Assembly (NCBI GenBank): GCA_035571875.1
Contig: DATNBR010000043.1
Coordinates: forward strand, 1-64,000
DNA from: Parafrigoribacterium_A sp035571875
Lineage (GTDB): Bacteria; Actinomycetota; Actinomycetes; Actinomycetales; Microbacteriaceae
Length of the DNA stretch: 64,000 bases
Direction: 5' to 3'
Of the stretch, positions 53,870 through 61,734 are shown piece by piece (position 1 is the stretch's first letter; the number at the start of each line of letters is the position of its first letter). Both the position numbers and the translations under genes were made by a program. Under the pieces are notes generated by a model, which searched no databases, was not told the DNA's origin, and saw only the letters and a list, made by a program, of their open reading frames with translations.

Positions 53870-55299
53870 ATAGCGGTCTCTTCGGGGATCGTGTTGCTGA
53901 ACGCGAGCGCCGAGTACCACTTCGCGCTGTCTTTCACCGTGCGCTCGAGGGTGTCATAGTCGACGCGCACGATGCCGAAGCGCTTGCTGAAGCCATAGCC
54001 CCACTCGAAGTTGTCGAACAACGACCAGACGAGATACCCGCGGATGTCGACGCCCCGCTGCATCGCGCGGTGAACGGCGGTGATGTGCCGCCTCAGGTAG
54101 TCGATGCGGTCGGTGTCGTGGATCGCGCCGTCGACGACGACGTCATCGAAGGCCACACCGTTCTCGGTGATCGCGAGCGGGAGTTCGGGGAACTCCTCGT
54201 GCACGTCCATGAGCAGCTGCTCGAATCCGTCTGGAGCGATGTTCCAGCCCATGGCGGTGTACGGGCCCTCCTGCTGCACGAACTCCACGGCATCGGCACC
54301 CGGCCACGGCGTGCCCGCGGCAGGCTTGTGTCCGTCGCCGGCCGAGCGGTCACTCACGCCGTCCCACATCCGCACCGCGGTCGTGGAGTAGTAGTTCACG
54401 CCGAGGAAATCGATCGGCTGGTGGATGATCTCCAGGTCGCCATCCTGAATGAACGACCAGTCGGTGATGGCCGCGGTGTCGTCGAACAGGTCGGTCGGAT
54501 ACGCACCGTGCAGCAGCGGCCCGGTGAAGGCGCGGTTGGCGAGTGCGTCTATCCGACGCACGGCCTCGGCACCGGTGTCTCCAACGCCCCGGAGCGCGTG
54601 CAGGTTCAGCGTGATCGAGAACTCGGGGTCGTTGCTGACGACGCGGCGCAGCTCGGTCAGTGCCAGCCCGTGCGCCAGGTTCAGGTGATGCACGGCGGCG
54701 AGCGCCGCGGCATCCTCGGTGCGACCGGGCGCGTGCGCGCCGGAGCCGTACCCGAGATACGCGGAGCACCACGGCTCGTTGAGCGTGGTCCAGGTGTGCA
54801 CGCGATCTCCGAGCGCCGCGCCGATGACGGCCGCGTACTCGGCGAAGCGATACGCGGTGTCACGGTTCGGCCATCCGCCTGCATCTTCGAGCGGCTGCGG
54901 CAGATCCCAGTGATACAGCGTCGCAATGGGGCGGATACCGCGGGCGAGGAGCCCGTCGACGAGCCGCGAGTAGAAGTCGATGCCGGCCTGGTTGACCGCT
55001 CCGGAGCCGGTAGGAATGACGCGCGACCAGGCGATCGAGAAGCGGTAGGCCTTCAGCCCCAGCTTCTTCATCAGATCGAGGTCTTCCTCGAGCCGGTGAT
55101 AGTGGTCGTCGGCGACGTCACCGGTGGTGCCATCGCTGATGCGCCCCGGCGTGTGCGAGAAGGTGTCCCAGATCGACGGACCGCGGCCATCCTCGTTCCA
55201 GGCGCCCTCGACCTGGTAGGCGGCGGTCGCCGAGCCGAAGATGAAGTCCTCCGGAAAGACCAGTCCGGAGTCGCGATAGTCAGCGCTGCCTGCAGTCAT
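53866..55299 (-). CDS. GH1 beta-glucosidase
   Basis: 477 residues from the ATG at 55299 (MTAGSADYRDSG), preceded by GAGGGGC. GH1 motifs: FIFGSATAAYQVEGAWNEDGRGPSIWDTF, YRFSIAWSRVIPTG, WTTLNEPWCSAYLGYGSGAHAPG (acid/base in TLNEP), LPLAITENGVAFDD (nucleophile in ITENG), and GYLVWSLFDNFEWGYGFSKRFG. Cytoplasmic; hydrolyses beta-glucosides such as cellobiose or plant glycosides. First gene of a pair with the MFS exporter. Confidence 0.94.
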   Translation of the reverse strand: MTAGSADYRDSGLVFPEDFIFGSATAAYQVEGAWNEDGRGPSIWDTFSHTPGRISDGTTGDVADDHYHRLEEDLDLMKKLGLKAYRFSIAWSRVIPTGSGAVNQAGIDFYSRLVDGLLARGIRPIATLYHWDLPQPLEDAGGWPNRDTAYRFAEYAAVIGAALGDRVHTWTTLNEPWCSAYLGYGSGAHAPGRTEDAAALAAVHHLNLAHGLALTELRRVVSNDPEFSITLNLHALRGVGDTGAEAVRRIDALANRAFTGPLLHGAYPTDLFDDTAAITDWSFIQDGDLEIIHQPIDFLGVNYYSTTAVRMWDGVSDRSAGDGHKPAAGTPWPGADAVEFVQQEGPYTAMGWNIAPDGFEQLLMDVHEEFPELPLAITENGVAFDDVVVDGAIHDTDRIDYLRRHITAVHRAMQRGVDIRGYLVWSLFDNFEWGYGFSKRFGIVRVDYDTLERTVKDSAKWYSALAFSNTIPEETAI

Positions 55300-55339
55300 A
55301 GTGCCCCTCATGGTCCAACGAAATAGCGGTGGAATCAGT

Positions 55340-56515
55340 CTAGGCCGCGGGGTTCGCGAGCAATTCCGCGAACGCGAGCTCCGCGGCTCCGATCATGAGG
55401 ATGGCGCTGCCGAGTTCCGCCCTCCTGATCTCGATGTGCTCGGTGACGGCCGCCATCGCGCTCGCGCGCATCGCCGCGTCGAGCACCTCGGGCGCGACCG
55501 AATACAGCGAGCCGAGAAATCCACCGAGCACGATCAACTGCGGATTGAAGATGTTCGCGGTGTTGCCGAGGGCGCGCCCCAGATAGCCGAGTTGCCGGTT
55601 CACGAGTTCGACGAGCTCAGCGGATGGCGCTCCCGCGCCTCCAAAGGCCGCCCGCAGTTCGTCGTCCAGCCGTTCCGCATCTCCCGCGGCCAGGCCGAGC
55701 GCCGCCAGCAGTGGCGCACGCGAGACCTCGGTCTCCAGGCATCCGCTCGACCCGCAGTGGCAGCGCACGCCCGCGCTGTTCACCATGGTGTGGCCGATCT
55801 CGCCGGCGAAGCCGGAGGCTCCGCGCAGCAGCTCGCCGCGCGTGATCACGCCACCGCCGATGCCGCTCGCGCCGCCGTTCAGGTAGATCATCTCGTCGAT
55901 GCCGCGCCCCGCTCCGAACGCGCGCTCGGCGATCGCCCCGGCGTTCGCGTCGTTGGCCGAGGTCACGGCGTAGCCGGTCGCCGTCGCGACGAGCTCGGCG
56001 AGCGGCTCGTCGGTCCAGCCGAGGTGTGGTGCAACGCTCACCCGGCCGTCGCTCTCCCGAACGAGGCCCGGAACCGCGAGGCCGAGACCGACGATCCGGT
56101 AGTCGTCGCGCAGCTCGTCCCGCAGCTCGCTCACGACCGCGCCGATGACGTCCACGGCCTCCTGCACCGAGGGAACCCGCGCCGTATCGCGGCGCACCCG
56201 GCGCAGCACCTTGCCACCGAGGGCGACGAGCCCCACCTCTACGGCGTCGAGTTCGGGGTGCACGGCGATCGCCACCGTGCGTTCACTCGGCCGAATGATG
56301 AGGCTCGGGCGCCCCACGCGCTTGGTGGGGTCCGGCTCGCTCTCGACCACGAGGCCGCGCTCGGCGAGTTCCGCGACGAGGGCCGCGATGGTGGACCGGT
56401 TCAGCCCGGTCTGACGCGTGAGCCAGGCGCGCGAGGGCGAGCCGTTCGCGTGTACGAGCCGAAGCACGGTCGACAGGTTTCGCCGTCGCACCTGGTCGAG
56501 GTTGTCGCCGTTCAC
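55340..56515 (-). CDS. ROK-family transcriptional regulator (XylR/NagC-like)
   Basis: 391 residues from the GTG at 56515 (VNGDNLDQVRRRN), chosen because GAGGAG lies 4 nt upstream; a GTG 12 bp earlier is possible. N-terminal winged helix (GSPSRAWLTRQTGLNRSTIAALVAELAERGLV), then a ROK domain with the zinc motif RCHCGSSGCLET and YLNGGASGIGGGVI. No strong kinase evidence; a regulator sensing xylose or another sugar is likely. Lies between the GH1 and GH3 genes, 57 bp after GH3. A XylR-like palindrome precedes xylA. Confidence 0.88.
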   Translation of the reverse strand: MNGDNLDQVRRRNLSTVLRLVHANGSPSRAWLTRQTGLNRSTIAALVAELAERGLVVESEPDPTKRVGRPSLIIRPSERTVAIAVHPELDAVEVGLVALGGKVLRRVRRDTARVPSVQEAVDVIGAVVSELRDELRDDYRIVGLGLAVPGLVRESDGRVSVAPHLGWTDEPLAELVATATGYAVTSANDANAGAIAERAFGAGRGIDEMIYLNGGASGIGGGVITRGELLRGASGFAGEIGHTMVNSAGVRCHCGSSGCLETEVSRAPLLAALGLAAGDAERLDDELRAAFGGAGAPSAELVELVNRQLGYLGRALGNTANIFNPQLIVLGGFLGSLYSVAPEVLDAAMRASAMAAVTEHIEIRRAELGSAILMIGAAELAFAELLANPAA

Positions 56516-56572
56516 CTGTCTCCTCACGTCACGCCGCCATCACACTATCGGCCGCGTGATCGTTCCCCCTGT

Positions 56573-59011
56573 TCAGCCGGCCAACTCGGATGCATCGACC
56601 GCCTCGTCCGTGCGCACGAGAACCTCGCGCAGATCATCGATGGTCACCTCGTGCACCACTCCCGTGATGACAATGGTCGCTCTCGGCGTCGCGCTGCCGG
56701 GAAGCTCTCGATCCGCGGCCCGCTTCTCGCTCACGATCGCGCCACCCGTCGTCTCCTTCGGTCCCTCGGCGGCTGCGGCTGCAGCGTGCGAACCCACCCA
56801 GACCTCGACGTCTCCAGGTTCGACGATCTTCGTCATCCGCCGGTCGCTGAAGGCGAATCGGGTGGTGGGCACGGTGAAGGTCAGTCGCACGCTTTCGCCC
56901 GGTTCGAGCTCCACTCGTGCGTAACCGAGCAGCTGCACCGTGGGCCGCGTGATCGAGGCGCGCACGTCGTGCCCGTAAAGCTGCACCGTGTGTGAGCCGT
57001 CGATCGCGCCGGTGTTCGTCACGGTGACGGATGCGGTGAAGACTCCGCCCGCAGCCACACTCGCGTCAACGGCGAGGTCCGAATAGTCGAACGAGGTGTA
57101 GGAGAGTCCGAAACCGAAGGGGCGGAGCGGCGTCGGGTCGGTCGCCGTGACGTCGGATGCGCCGCCGAGGATCGGGTGCAGGTAGGTGTACGGCTGCGCG
57201 CCCGCCGAGCGGGGCATCGAGACGGGAAGGCGCCCGGACGGATTGACGGTGCCGGTGATGACGTCGGCGATCGCGAGACCGCCACCCTCGCCGGGGAAGA
57301 AGGCCTGCAGCACCGCGCTCGGTCGCGGGCCGGGACCATCGAGCGCCCAGCCGACCGCGTACGGGCGGCCGGTGAGCAGCACCATGACGACCGGAGTGCC
57401 GGTGGCGACGACCGCCTCGACGAGTCTGTGTTGCACGCCGGGCAGTTCGAGCGACTCCGAGTCGTTGCCCTCACCCACAGTGCCACGACCGAACAGGCCG
57501 GCCTGGTCGCCGACGACCACGATGGCGAGTTCGGCGCCAGCGGCGACGGTGACGGCCTTGGCGAATCCGGACTCGTCGTCGCCCTCGACCGCGCAGCCCT
57601 CGGCGAAGTCGAACTCGGCAGTCGGGAGCCCTGCGGTCTCGAAGGAGCCGGGCAGCGCATCCAGAACCGTGAGGATCTCGATGCCGAGCGGCAGCTCCGG
57701 GTGCCGGGCGAGAACGTGGTTGGCAAAGGAGTAGCAGCCCTGCAGCGCCTCCGCACGGTGAGCGTTCGGACCGATCACCGCCACCCTCGACGGCGACACC
57801 GACCCGAGCGGGAGCACCCCGTCGTTCGAGAGCAGCACGACGGACTCCTCAGCGAGGCGTCGCGCGAGGTCGCGATGGCGCGGCGAGTCCAGGTCGATCT
57901 GCGTGGGCGGCTCGCCCTCGAAGGCGTCAGCGTCGAGTAGGCCGAGCTCCTCCTTCTGCGCGAGCGCGCGCAGCACGGCTCGGTCGACGTAGGCCTCATC
58001 GAAGAGTCCGGCGCGGATGCGCTCGGCGAGCGGTGCGAGATAGGCGTCGCCGGTCGGCAGTTCGATGTCGATGCCGGCCTCGAGCGCGAGCGCGGCCGCC
58101 TCACCGCGGTCGGCCGCGACCGCATGCATGACCTCGAGGAAGGCGACGGCGAAGTAGTCGGCGACGACCACGCCGTCGAATCCCAGGCGTTCGCGCAGCA
58201 GCGCGGTGAAGTAGTCAGCGTTGGCTGCCATCGGCACGCCGTCGACCTCGGTGTAGGAGTTCATCACCGACTTCGCCCCGCCATCGAGGATCGCCATCTC
58301 GAACGGCGGCAGGAAGACATCCGCAATCTCGCGTGGTCCAGCGTGCACCGGCGCGTGGTTGCGGCCCGCCTGCGAGGCCGAGTATCCGAGGAAGTGCTTG
58401 AGCGTCGCCTGCACGCCTCCCGACTGCAGGCCGCGAACGTACGCGGTGCCGACGGTGCCGACGAGGTACGGGTCTTCGCCGATGCACTCCTCCACCCGAC
58501 CCCACCGCGGATCGCGGATGACATCGAGCACCGGAGCGAGTCCCTGGTGGATGCCGAGCGCCCTCATCGACTCACCGATGGTGCGCGCCATCTGCTCGAC
58601 GAGCTGCGGGTCGAATGTCGCTCCCCAGGCGAGCGGAGTGGGAAAGGCCGCGGCCTTCCACGCCGCGAGACCGGTCAGGCACTCCTCGTGCACGAGAGCC
58701 GGGATGCCGAGCCGAGTCTCACGTTTCAGTCGCCGCTGCTCCGTCCACAGCCACGCCGCGCGATCGACCGGATCGACGGGGCGCGTGCCGTAGACGCGCG
58801 TGTAGTGCCCGATGCCGTGGCGAGTCACCTCGGCGAGATCGCCCGCCGGCTTCTGCCCCGCGGCCATCTCGCCCTGCATCGGCGCCACGAGTCCGTTCTG
58901 GTCGAGCCAGTAGCCCACGATCTGCGCGAGCTTCTCTTCGAGGCTCATGGAGGCGTGCAGCGCTCTGACGCGATCAGAGACCGCGGGCATGGACGGAACG
59001 GCGTCGGTCAC
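56573..59011 (-). CDS. GH3 beta-xylosidase/beta-glucosidase
   Basis: 812 residues from the GTG at 59011 (VTDAVPSMPAVSDRVRAL); an ATG 21 bp later lacks a ribosome binding site. GH3 N-terminal barrel (LAPVLDVIRDPRWGRVEECIGEDPYLVG, TLKHFLGYSASQAGRNHAPVHAG, FDGVVVADYFAV with the nucleophile Asp), the alpha/beta sandwich (VAVIGPNAHRAEALQGCYSF) and a fibronectin-III-like end (FGFGLSYTSFDYSDLAV). An extra ~70 residues follow the usual end. No signal peptide. Divergent from a LacI gene across a 242-bp gap. Confidence 0.92.
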   Translation of the reverse strand: MTDAVPSMPAVSDRVRALHASMSLEEKLAQIVGYWLDQNGLVAPMQGEMAAGQKPAGDLAEVTRHGIGHYTRVYGTRPVDPVDRAAWLWTEQRRLKRETRLGIPALVHEECLTGLAAWKAAAFPTPLAWGATFDPQLVEQMARTIGESMRALGIHQGLAPVLDVIRDPRWGRVEECIGEDPYLVGTVGTAYVRGLQSGGVQATLKHFLGYSASQAGRNHAPVHAGPREIADVFLPPFEMAILDGGAKSVMNSYTEVDGVPMAANADYFTALLRERLGFDGVVVADYFAVAFLEVMHAVAADRGEAAALALEAGIDIELPTGDAYLAPLAERIRAGLFDEAYVDRAVLRALAQKEELGLLDADAFEGEPPTQIDLDSPRHRDLARRLAEESVVLLSNDGVLPLGSVSPSRVAVIGPNAHRAEALQGCYSFANHVLARHPELPLGIEILTVLDALPGSFETAGLPTAEFDFAEGCAVEGDDESGFAKAVTVAAGAELAIVVVGDQAGLFGRGTVGEGNDSESLELPGVQHRLVEAVVATGTPVVMVLLTGRPYAVGWALDGPGPRPSAVLQAFFPGEGGGLAIADVITGTVNPSGRLPVSMPRSAGAQPYTYLHPILGGASDVTATDPTPLRPFGFGLSYTSFDYSDLAVDASVAAGGVFTASVTVTNTGAIDGSHTVQLYGHDVRASITRPTVQLLGYARVELEPGESVRLTFTVPTTRFAFSDRRMTKIVEPGDVEVWVGSHAAAAAAEGPKETTGGAIVSEKRAADRELPGSATPRATIVITGVVHEVTIDDLREVLVRTDEAVDASELAG

Positions 59012-59189
59012 GACGATCACTTTCGTTCGCAGGGATGGAGCTCGGCATGTCCCGCGCGGTATCGGTCGGGTCCGGTACCGCGCGGACGAACATCCCTTGG
59101 CAGTCGCGATCTCGCCGAAACGATGCGTCCTCAGACAACCCGCGCGCCCGCCGTGTATTCGAGGATGACAGGAGGACGCAGGGGTTGTC

Positions 59190-59209
59190 AATCGTTATCG
59201 ATAACGATT
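59190..59209. promoter_or_regulatory. Perfect 20-bp LacI-type operator
   Basis: AATCGTTATCGATAACGATT is a perfect palindrome with the central CG of LacI-family sites. It lies between the divergent GH3 gene and lacI gene, 45 bp before the lacI ATG, and could control both. Confidence 0.8.
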
Positions 59210-59253
59210 TCGAGGTCGGGCCTTCGGGGCCTCGGAGACGGTACTGTGATCCC

Positions 59254-60315
59254 ATGAGCCCCGAGGCCGATCGATCGCTCGAGCCGCTCCCAACGGCCGC
59301 GAGCGCAGCACCCCAGGGCCGCGCGACCATCCGGGACGTGGCCGTGGCCGCGGGCGTGTCCGTGCCAACGGTGTCGAAAGTCATCAACGGCCGCTACGGC
59401 GTCGCTCTCGAAACCTCTCAACGCGTTCTCGACGTCGTCGAACGGCTCGGCTATGAGAGTTCACTCGTGGCGAGTAGCCTGCGCCGGCGACGCACGAATG
59501 TCATCGGCATCCTCGTGGCGGAGTTCGAATCGTTCTCGGTCGAACTGCTCAAGGGCATCTCGGCTGCGGCCACCGGCACCGGCTACGAGTTGCTCGCCTA
59601 CTCGGGCCTCGCGGCCGACGGCGAACGCGCCGGCTGGGAGCGCCGGTCTCTCTCGAGGCTCGCCGGCACCCTCATCGACGGCGCCATCGTCGTCACCCCC
59701 AGCGTCGTCATGGGCACGAGTTCGATCCCGGTCGTCGCGATCGACCCGCACTCCGGCCCGGACGGCCCCACGACGATCGACTCAGACAACATCGGTGGCG
59801 CTCGCGTCGCGACCGAGCACCTCATCGGCCTCGGGCACCGTCGCATCGCGCACATCCGCGGGCGGGCGGGCCTCGCCTCGGCCGAACTGCGAGAGCTCGG
59901 CTACCGGGAATCGCTCGCGGCCGCGGGCATCCCCTTCGATGATGATCTGATTCGGGATGGCGGCTATCAAGCCACCCTGGCCGAAGAGGCCGCTCGCGAA
60001 CTCCTCACGGGGCCGGACCGACCCACCGCCGTCTTCGCCGCCAACGACGTGTCGGCGCTGCGGGTGTTGGGCGTCGCCGAGGAACTCGGACTGCGCGTGC
60101 CAGAGGATCTCTCGGTCATCGGCTTCGATGACATTGCGGAGTCTGCGCGCTCCAGGCCGCCGCTGACCACGATGGCGCAGCCGCTGCACGACCTCGGCGC
60201 TCGCGCGTTGCGGATGCTCATCGAGCTCCTCGACGGCCGCGATGTGCCCGGCCACGTGCAGCTTCCCGCGGAACTCGTGGTGAGAGGCAGCACGGGCCCC
60301 GCGAAGGAGCGGTAA
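59254..60315 (+). CDS. LacI-family regulator divergent from GH3
   Basis: 353 residues from the ATG at 59254. HTH at ~22-46 (RATIRDVAVAAGVSVPTVSKVINGRYG), hinge SSLVASSLRRRRTNVIGILV, effector domain with RPTAVFAANDVSALRVLGVAEELG and LSVIGFDDIAESARSRPPLTTM. Upstream in-frame codons to 59035 cover the operator and are not used. Likely represses the GH3 gene and itself; possibly also influences xylAB downstream. Confidence 0.92.
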   Translation: MSPEADRSLEPLPTAASAAPQGRATIRDVAVAAGVSVPTVSKVINGRYGVALETSQRVLDVVERLGYESSLVASSLRRRRTNVIGILVAEFESFSVELLKGISAAATGTGYELLAYSGLAADGERAGWERRSLSRLAGTLIDGAIVVTPSVVMGTSSIPVVAIDPHSGPDGPTTIDSDNIGGARVATEHLIGLGHRRIAHIRGRAGLASAELRELGYRESLAAAGIPFDDDLIRDGGYQATLAEEAARELLTGPDRPTAVFAANDVSALRVLGVAEELGLRVPEDLSVIGFDDIAESARSRPPLTTMAQPLHDLGARALRMLIELLDGRDVPGHVQLPAELVVRGSTGPAKER

Positions 60316-60332
60316 TTCGCACCCTTCGCCTA

Positions 60333-60379
60333 TCGACATCCCATCGACGGGCTGTAATATGTTTTTTGAATCAACAAAC
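60333..60379 (+). promoter_or_regulatory. xylA promoter with XylR/ROK-type operator
   Basis: A -35-like TCGACA (60333-60338) and -10-like TAATAT (60355-60360) are spaced by 16 bp. Immediately after comes GTTTTTTGA-A-TCAACAAAC (60361-60379), an 8-of-9 palindrome like the TTTGTT...AACAAA boxes of ROK-type xylose repressors. A repressor there would block the transcription start. Confidence 0.65.
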
Positions 60380-60408
60380 CAGTCACGACCCTGAACGATA
60401 GGAACCCC

Positions 60409-61599
60409 ATGGCACTGCAGCCAACTCGCGACGACAAATTCTCCTTCGGTCTGTGGACCATCGGATACAACGGCACCGACCCCTTCGGCGGCCCTACCCG
60501 TCCGCCGCTCGATGTCGTCGAGGCCGTGACCAGGCTCGCCGAGATCGGCGCCTACGGCCTGACCTTCCACGATGACGACCTGTTCGCCTTCGGCTCCAAC
60601 GATGCCGAGCGCCAGAAGCAGATCGACCGCCTCAAGCAGGCCCTGGCCGACACCGGCCTCATCATCCCGATGGTCACCACCAACCTGTTCAGCGCTCCCG
60701 TCTTCAAAGACGGCGGCTTCACCTCGAACGACCGCGCTGTGCGTCGCTTCGCGATGCGCAAGGCGCTGCGCCAGCTCGACCTCGGCGCGGAGCTCGGAGC
60801 CAAGACCTTCGTCATGTGGGGCGGCCGCGAGGGCGCAGAGTACGACTCCGCCAAGGACGTGCAGGGTGCTCTCGAGCGCTACCGCGAGGGCGTGAACCTG
60901 TTCGCCCAGTACGTCACCGACAAGGGCTACGACATCCGCTTCGCCATCGAGCCGAAGCCGAACGAGCCCCGCGGCGACATCCTGCTGCCCACCGTCGGCC
61001 ACGCACTCGCCTTCATCGATACCCTCGAGCGCCCCGAGCTGTTCGGTGTCAACCCCGAGGTCGGACACGAGCAGATGGCCGGGCTCAACTTCGCCGCGGG
61101 CATCGCGCAGGCGATCTATAGCGGCAAGCTGTTCCACATCGACCTCAACGGCCAGCGCGGCATCAAGTACGACCAGGACCTCGTCTTCGGTCACGGCGAC
61201 CTCGCCAATGCCTTCGCGCTCGTCGACCTGCTCGAGAACGGTGGACCGGATGGCAGCCAGGCCTACACGGGTCCCCGCCACTTCGACTACAAGCCGAGCC
61301 GCACCGAAGACATCACCGGCGTCTGGGACTCGGCTCGCGCTAACATCCAGAACTACCTGCTGCTCAAGGAGCGCGCTGCGGCATTCCGCGCGGACCCCGA
61401 GGTGCAGGAGGCTCTCGCCGCTTCGCGCGTGCCGGAGATCCACACCCCGACGCTCGCCGCGGGCGAAGGCTACGCCGAGCTGCTGGCCGACCGTTCGGCG
61501 TTCGAGGAGTTCGACGCCGACTCGTACTTCGGGGCGAAGGGCTTCGGCTTCGTGCGCCTCAACCAGCTGGCCCTCGAGCACCTCATGGGCGCCCGCTAA
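60409..61599 (+). CDS. xylA: Xylose isomerase
   Basis: 396 residues, class I actinobacterial length. Converts D-xylose to D-xylulose. Motifs: FSFGLWTIGYNGTDPFG at the start, LTFHDDDLFAFG (catalytic His), FVMWGGREGAEYDSAKD, IEPKPNEPRGD (metal Glu/Lys), NPEVGHEQMAG (metal Glu, His), HIDLNGQRGIKYDQDL and RHFDYKPSR. Ribosome binding site AGGA before the ATG. Followed by xylB after a 135-bp gap. Confidence 0.97.
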   Translation: MALQPTRDDKFSFGLWTIGYNGTDPFGGPTRPPLDVVEAVTRLAEIGAYGLTFHDDDLFAFGSNDAERQKQIDRLKQALADTGLIIPMVTTNLFSAPVFKDGGFTSNDRAVRRFAMRKALRQLDLGAELGAKTFVMWGGREGAEYDSAKDVQGALERYREGVNLFAQYVTDKGYDIRFAIEPKPNEPRGDILLPTVGHALAFIDTLERPELFGVNPEVGHEQMAGLNFAAGIAQAIYSGKLFHIDLNGQRGIKYDQDLVFGHGDLANAFALVDLLENGGPDGSQAYTGPRHFDYKPSRTEDITGVWDSARANIQNYLLLKERAAAFRADPEVQEALAASRVPEIHTPTLAAGEGYAELLADRSAFEEFDADSYFGAKGFGFVRLNQLALEHLMGAR

Positions 61600-61615
61600 C
61601 CAAGCACACACTCCC

Positions 61616-61674
61616 GTGAGGTCTGGCAATCGGCTCTTCGTTCGACGAACAAGCAGCCGATTGCCAGACCTCAC
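61616..61674. repeat. 59-bp perfect intergenic hairpin between xylA and xylB
   Basis: GTGAGGTCTGGCAATCGGCT (61616-61635) and AGCCGATTGCCAGACCTCAC (61655-61674) are perfect 20-bp complements. The loop contains the inner palindrome TTCGT-TCG-ACGAA. No T tract, so a standard terminator is doubtful; a mobile palindrome or mRNA-stability element is equally likely. Confidence 0.65.
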
Positions 61675-61700
61675 TGGCGCATACCCACCTGAATATTGAG

Positions 61701-61718
61701 AGTGCACCCGAGTGCACT
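61701..61718 (+). promoter_or_regulatory. Short palindrome before xylB
   Basis: AGTGCAC-CCGA-GTGCACT, perfect 7-bp arms, ending 6 bp before the xylB ribosome binding site region (GAGGAG). Possible operator or mRNA stem. Confidence 0.4.
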
Positions 61719-61734
61719 GACTATGAGGAGCAGC

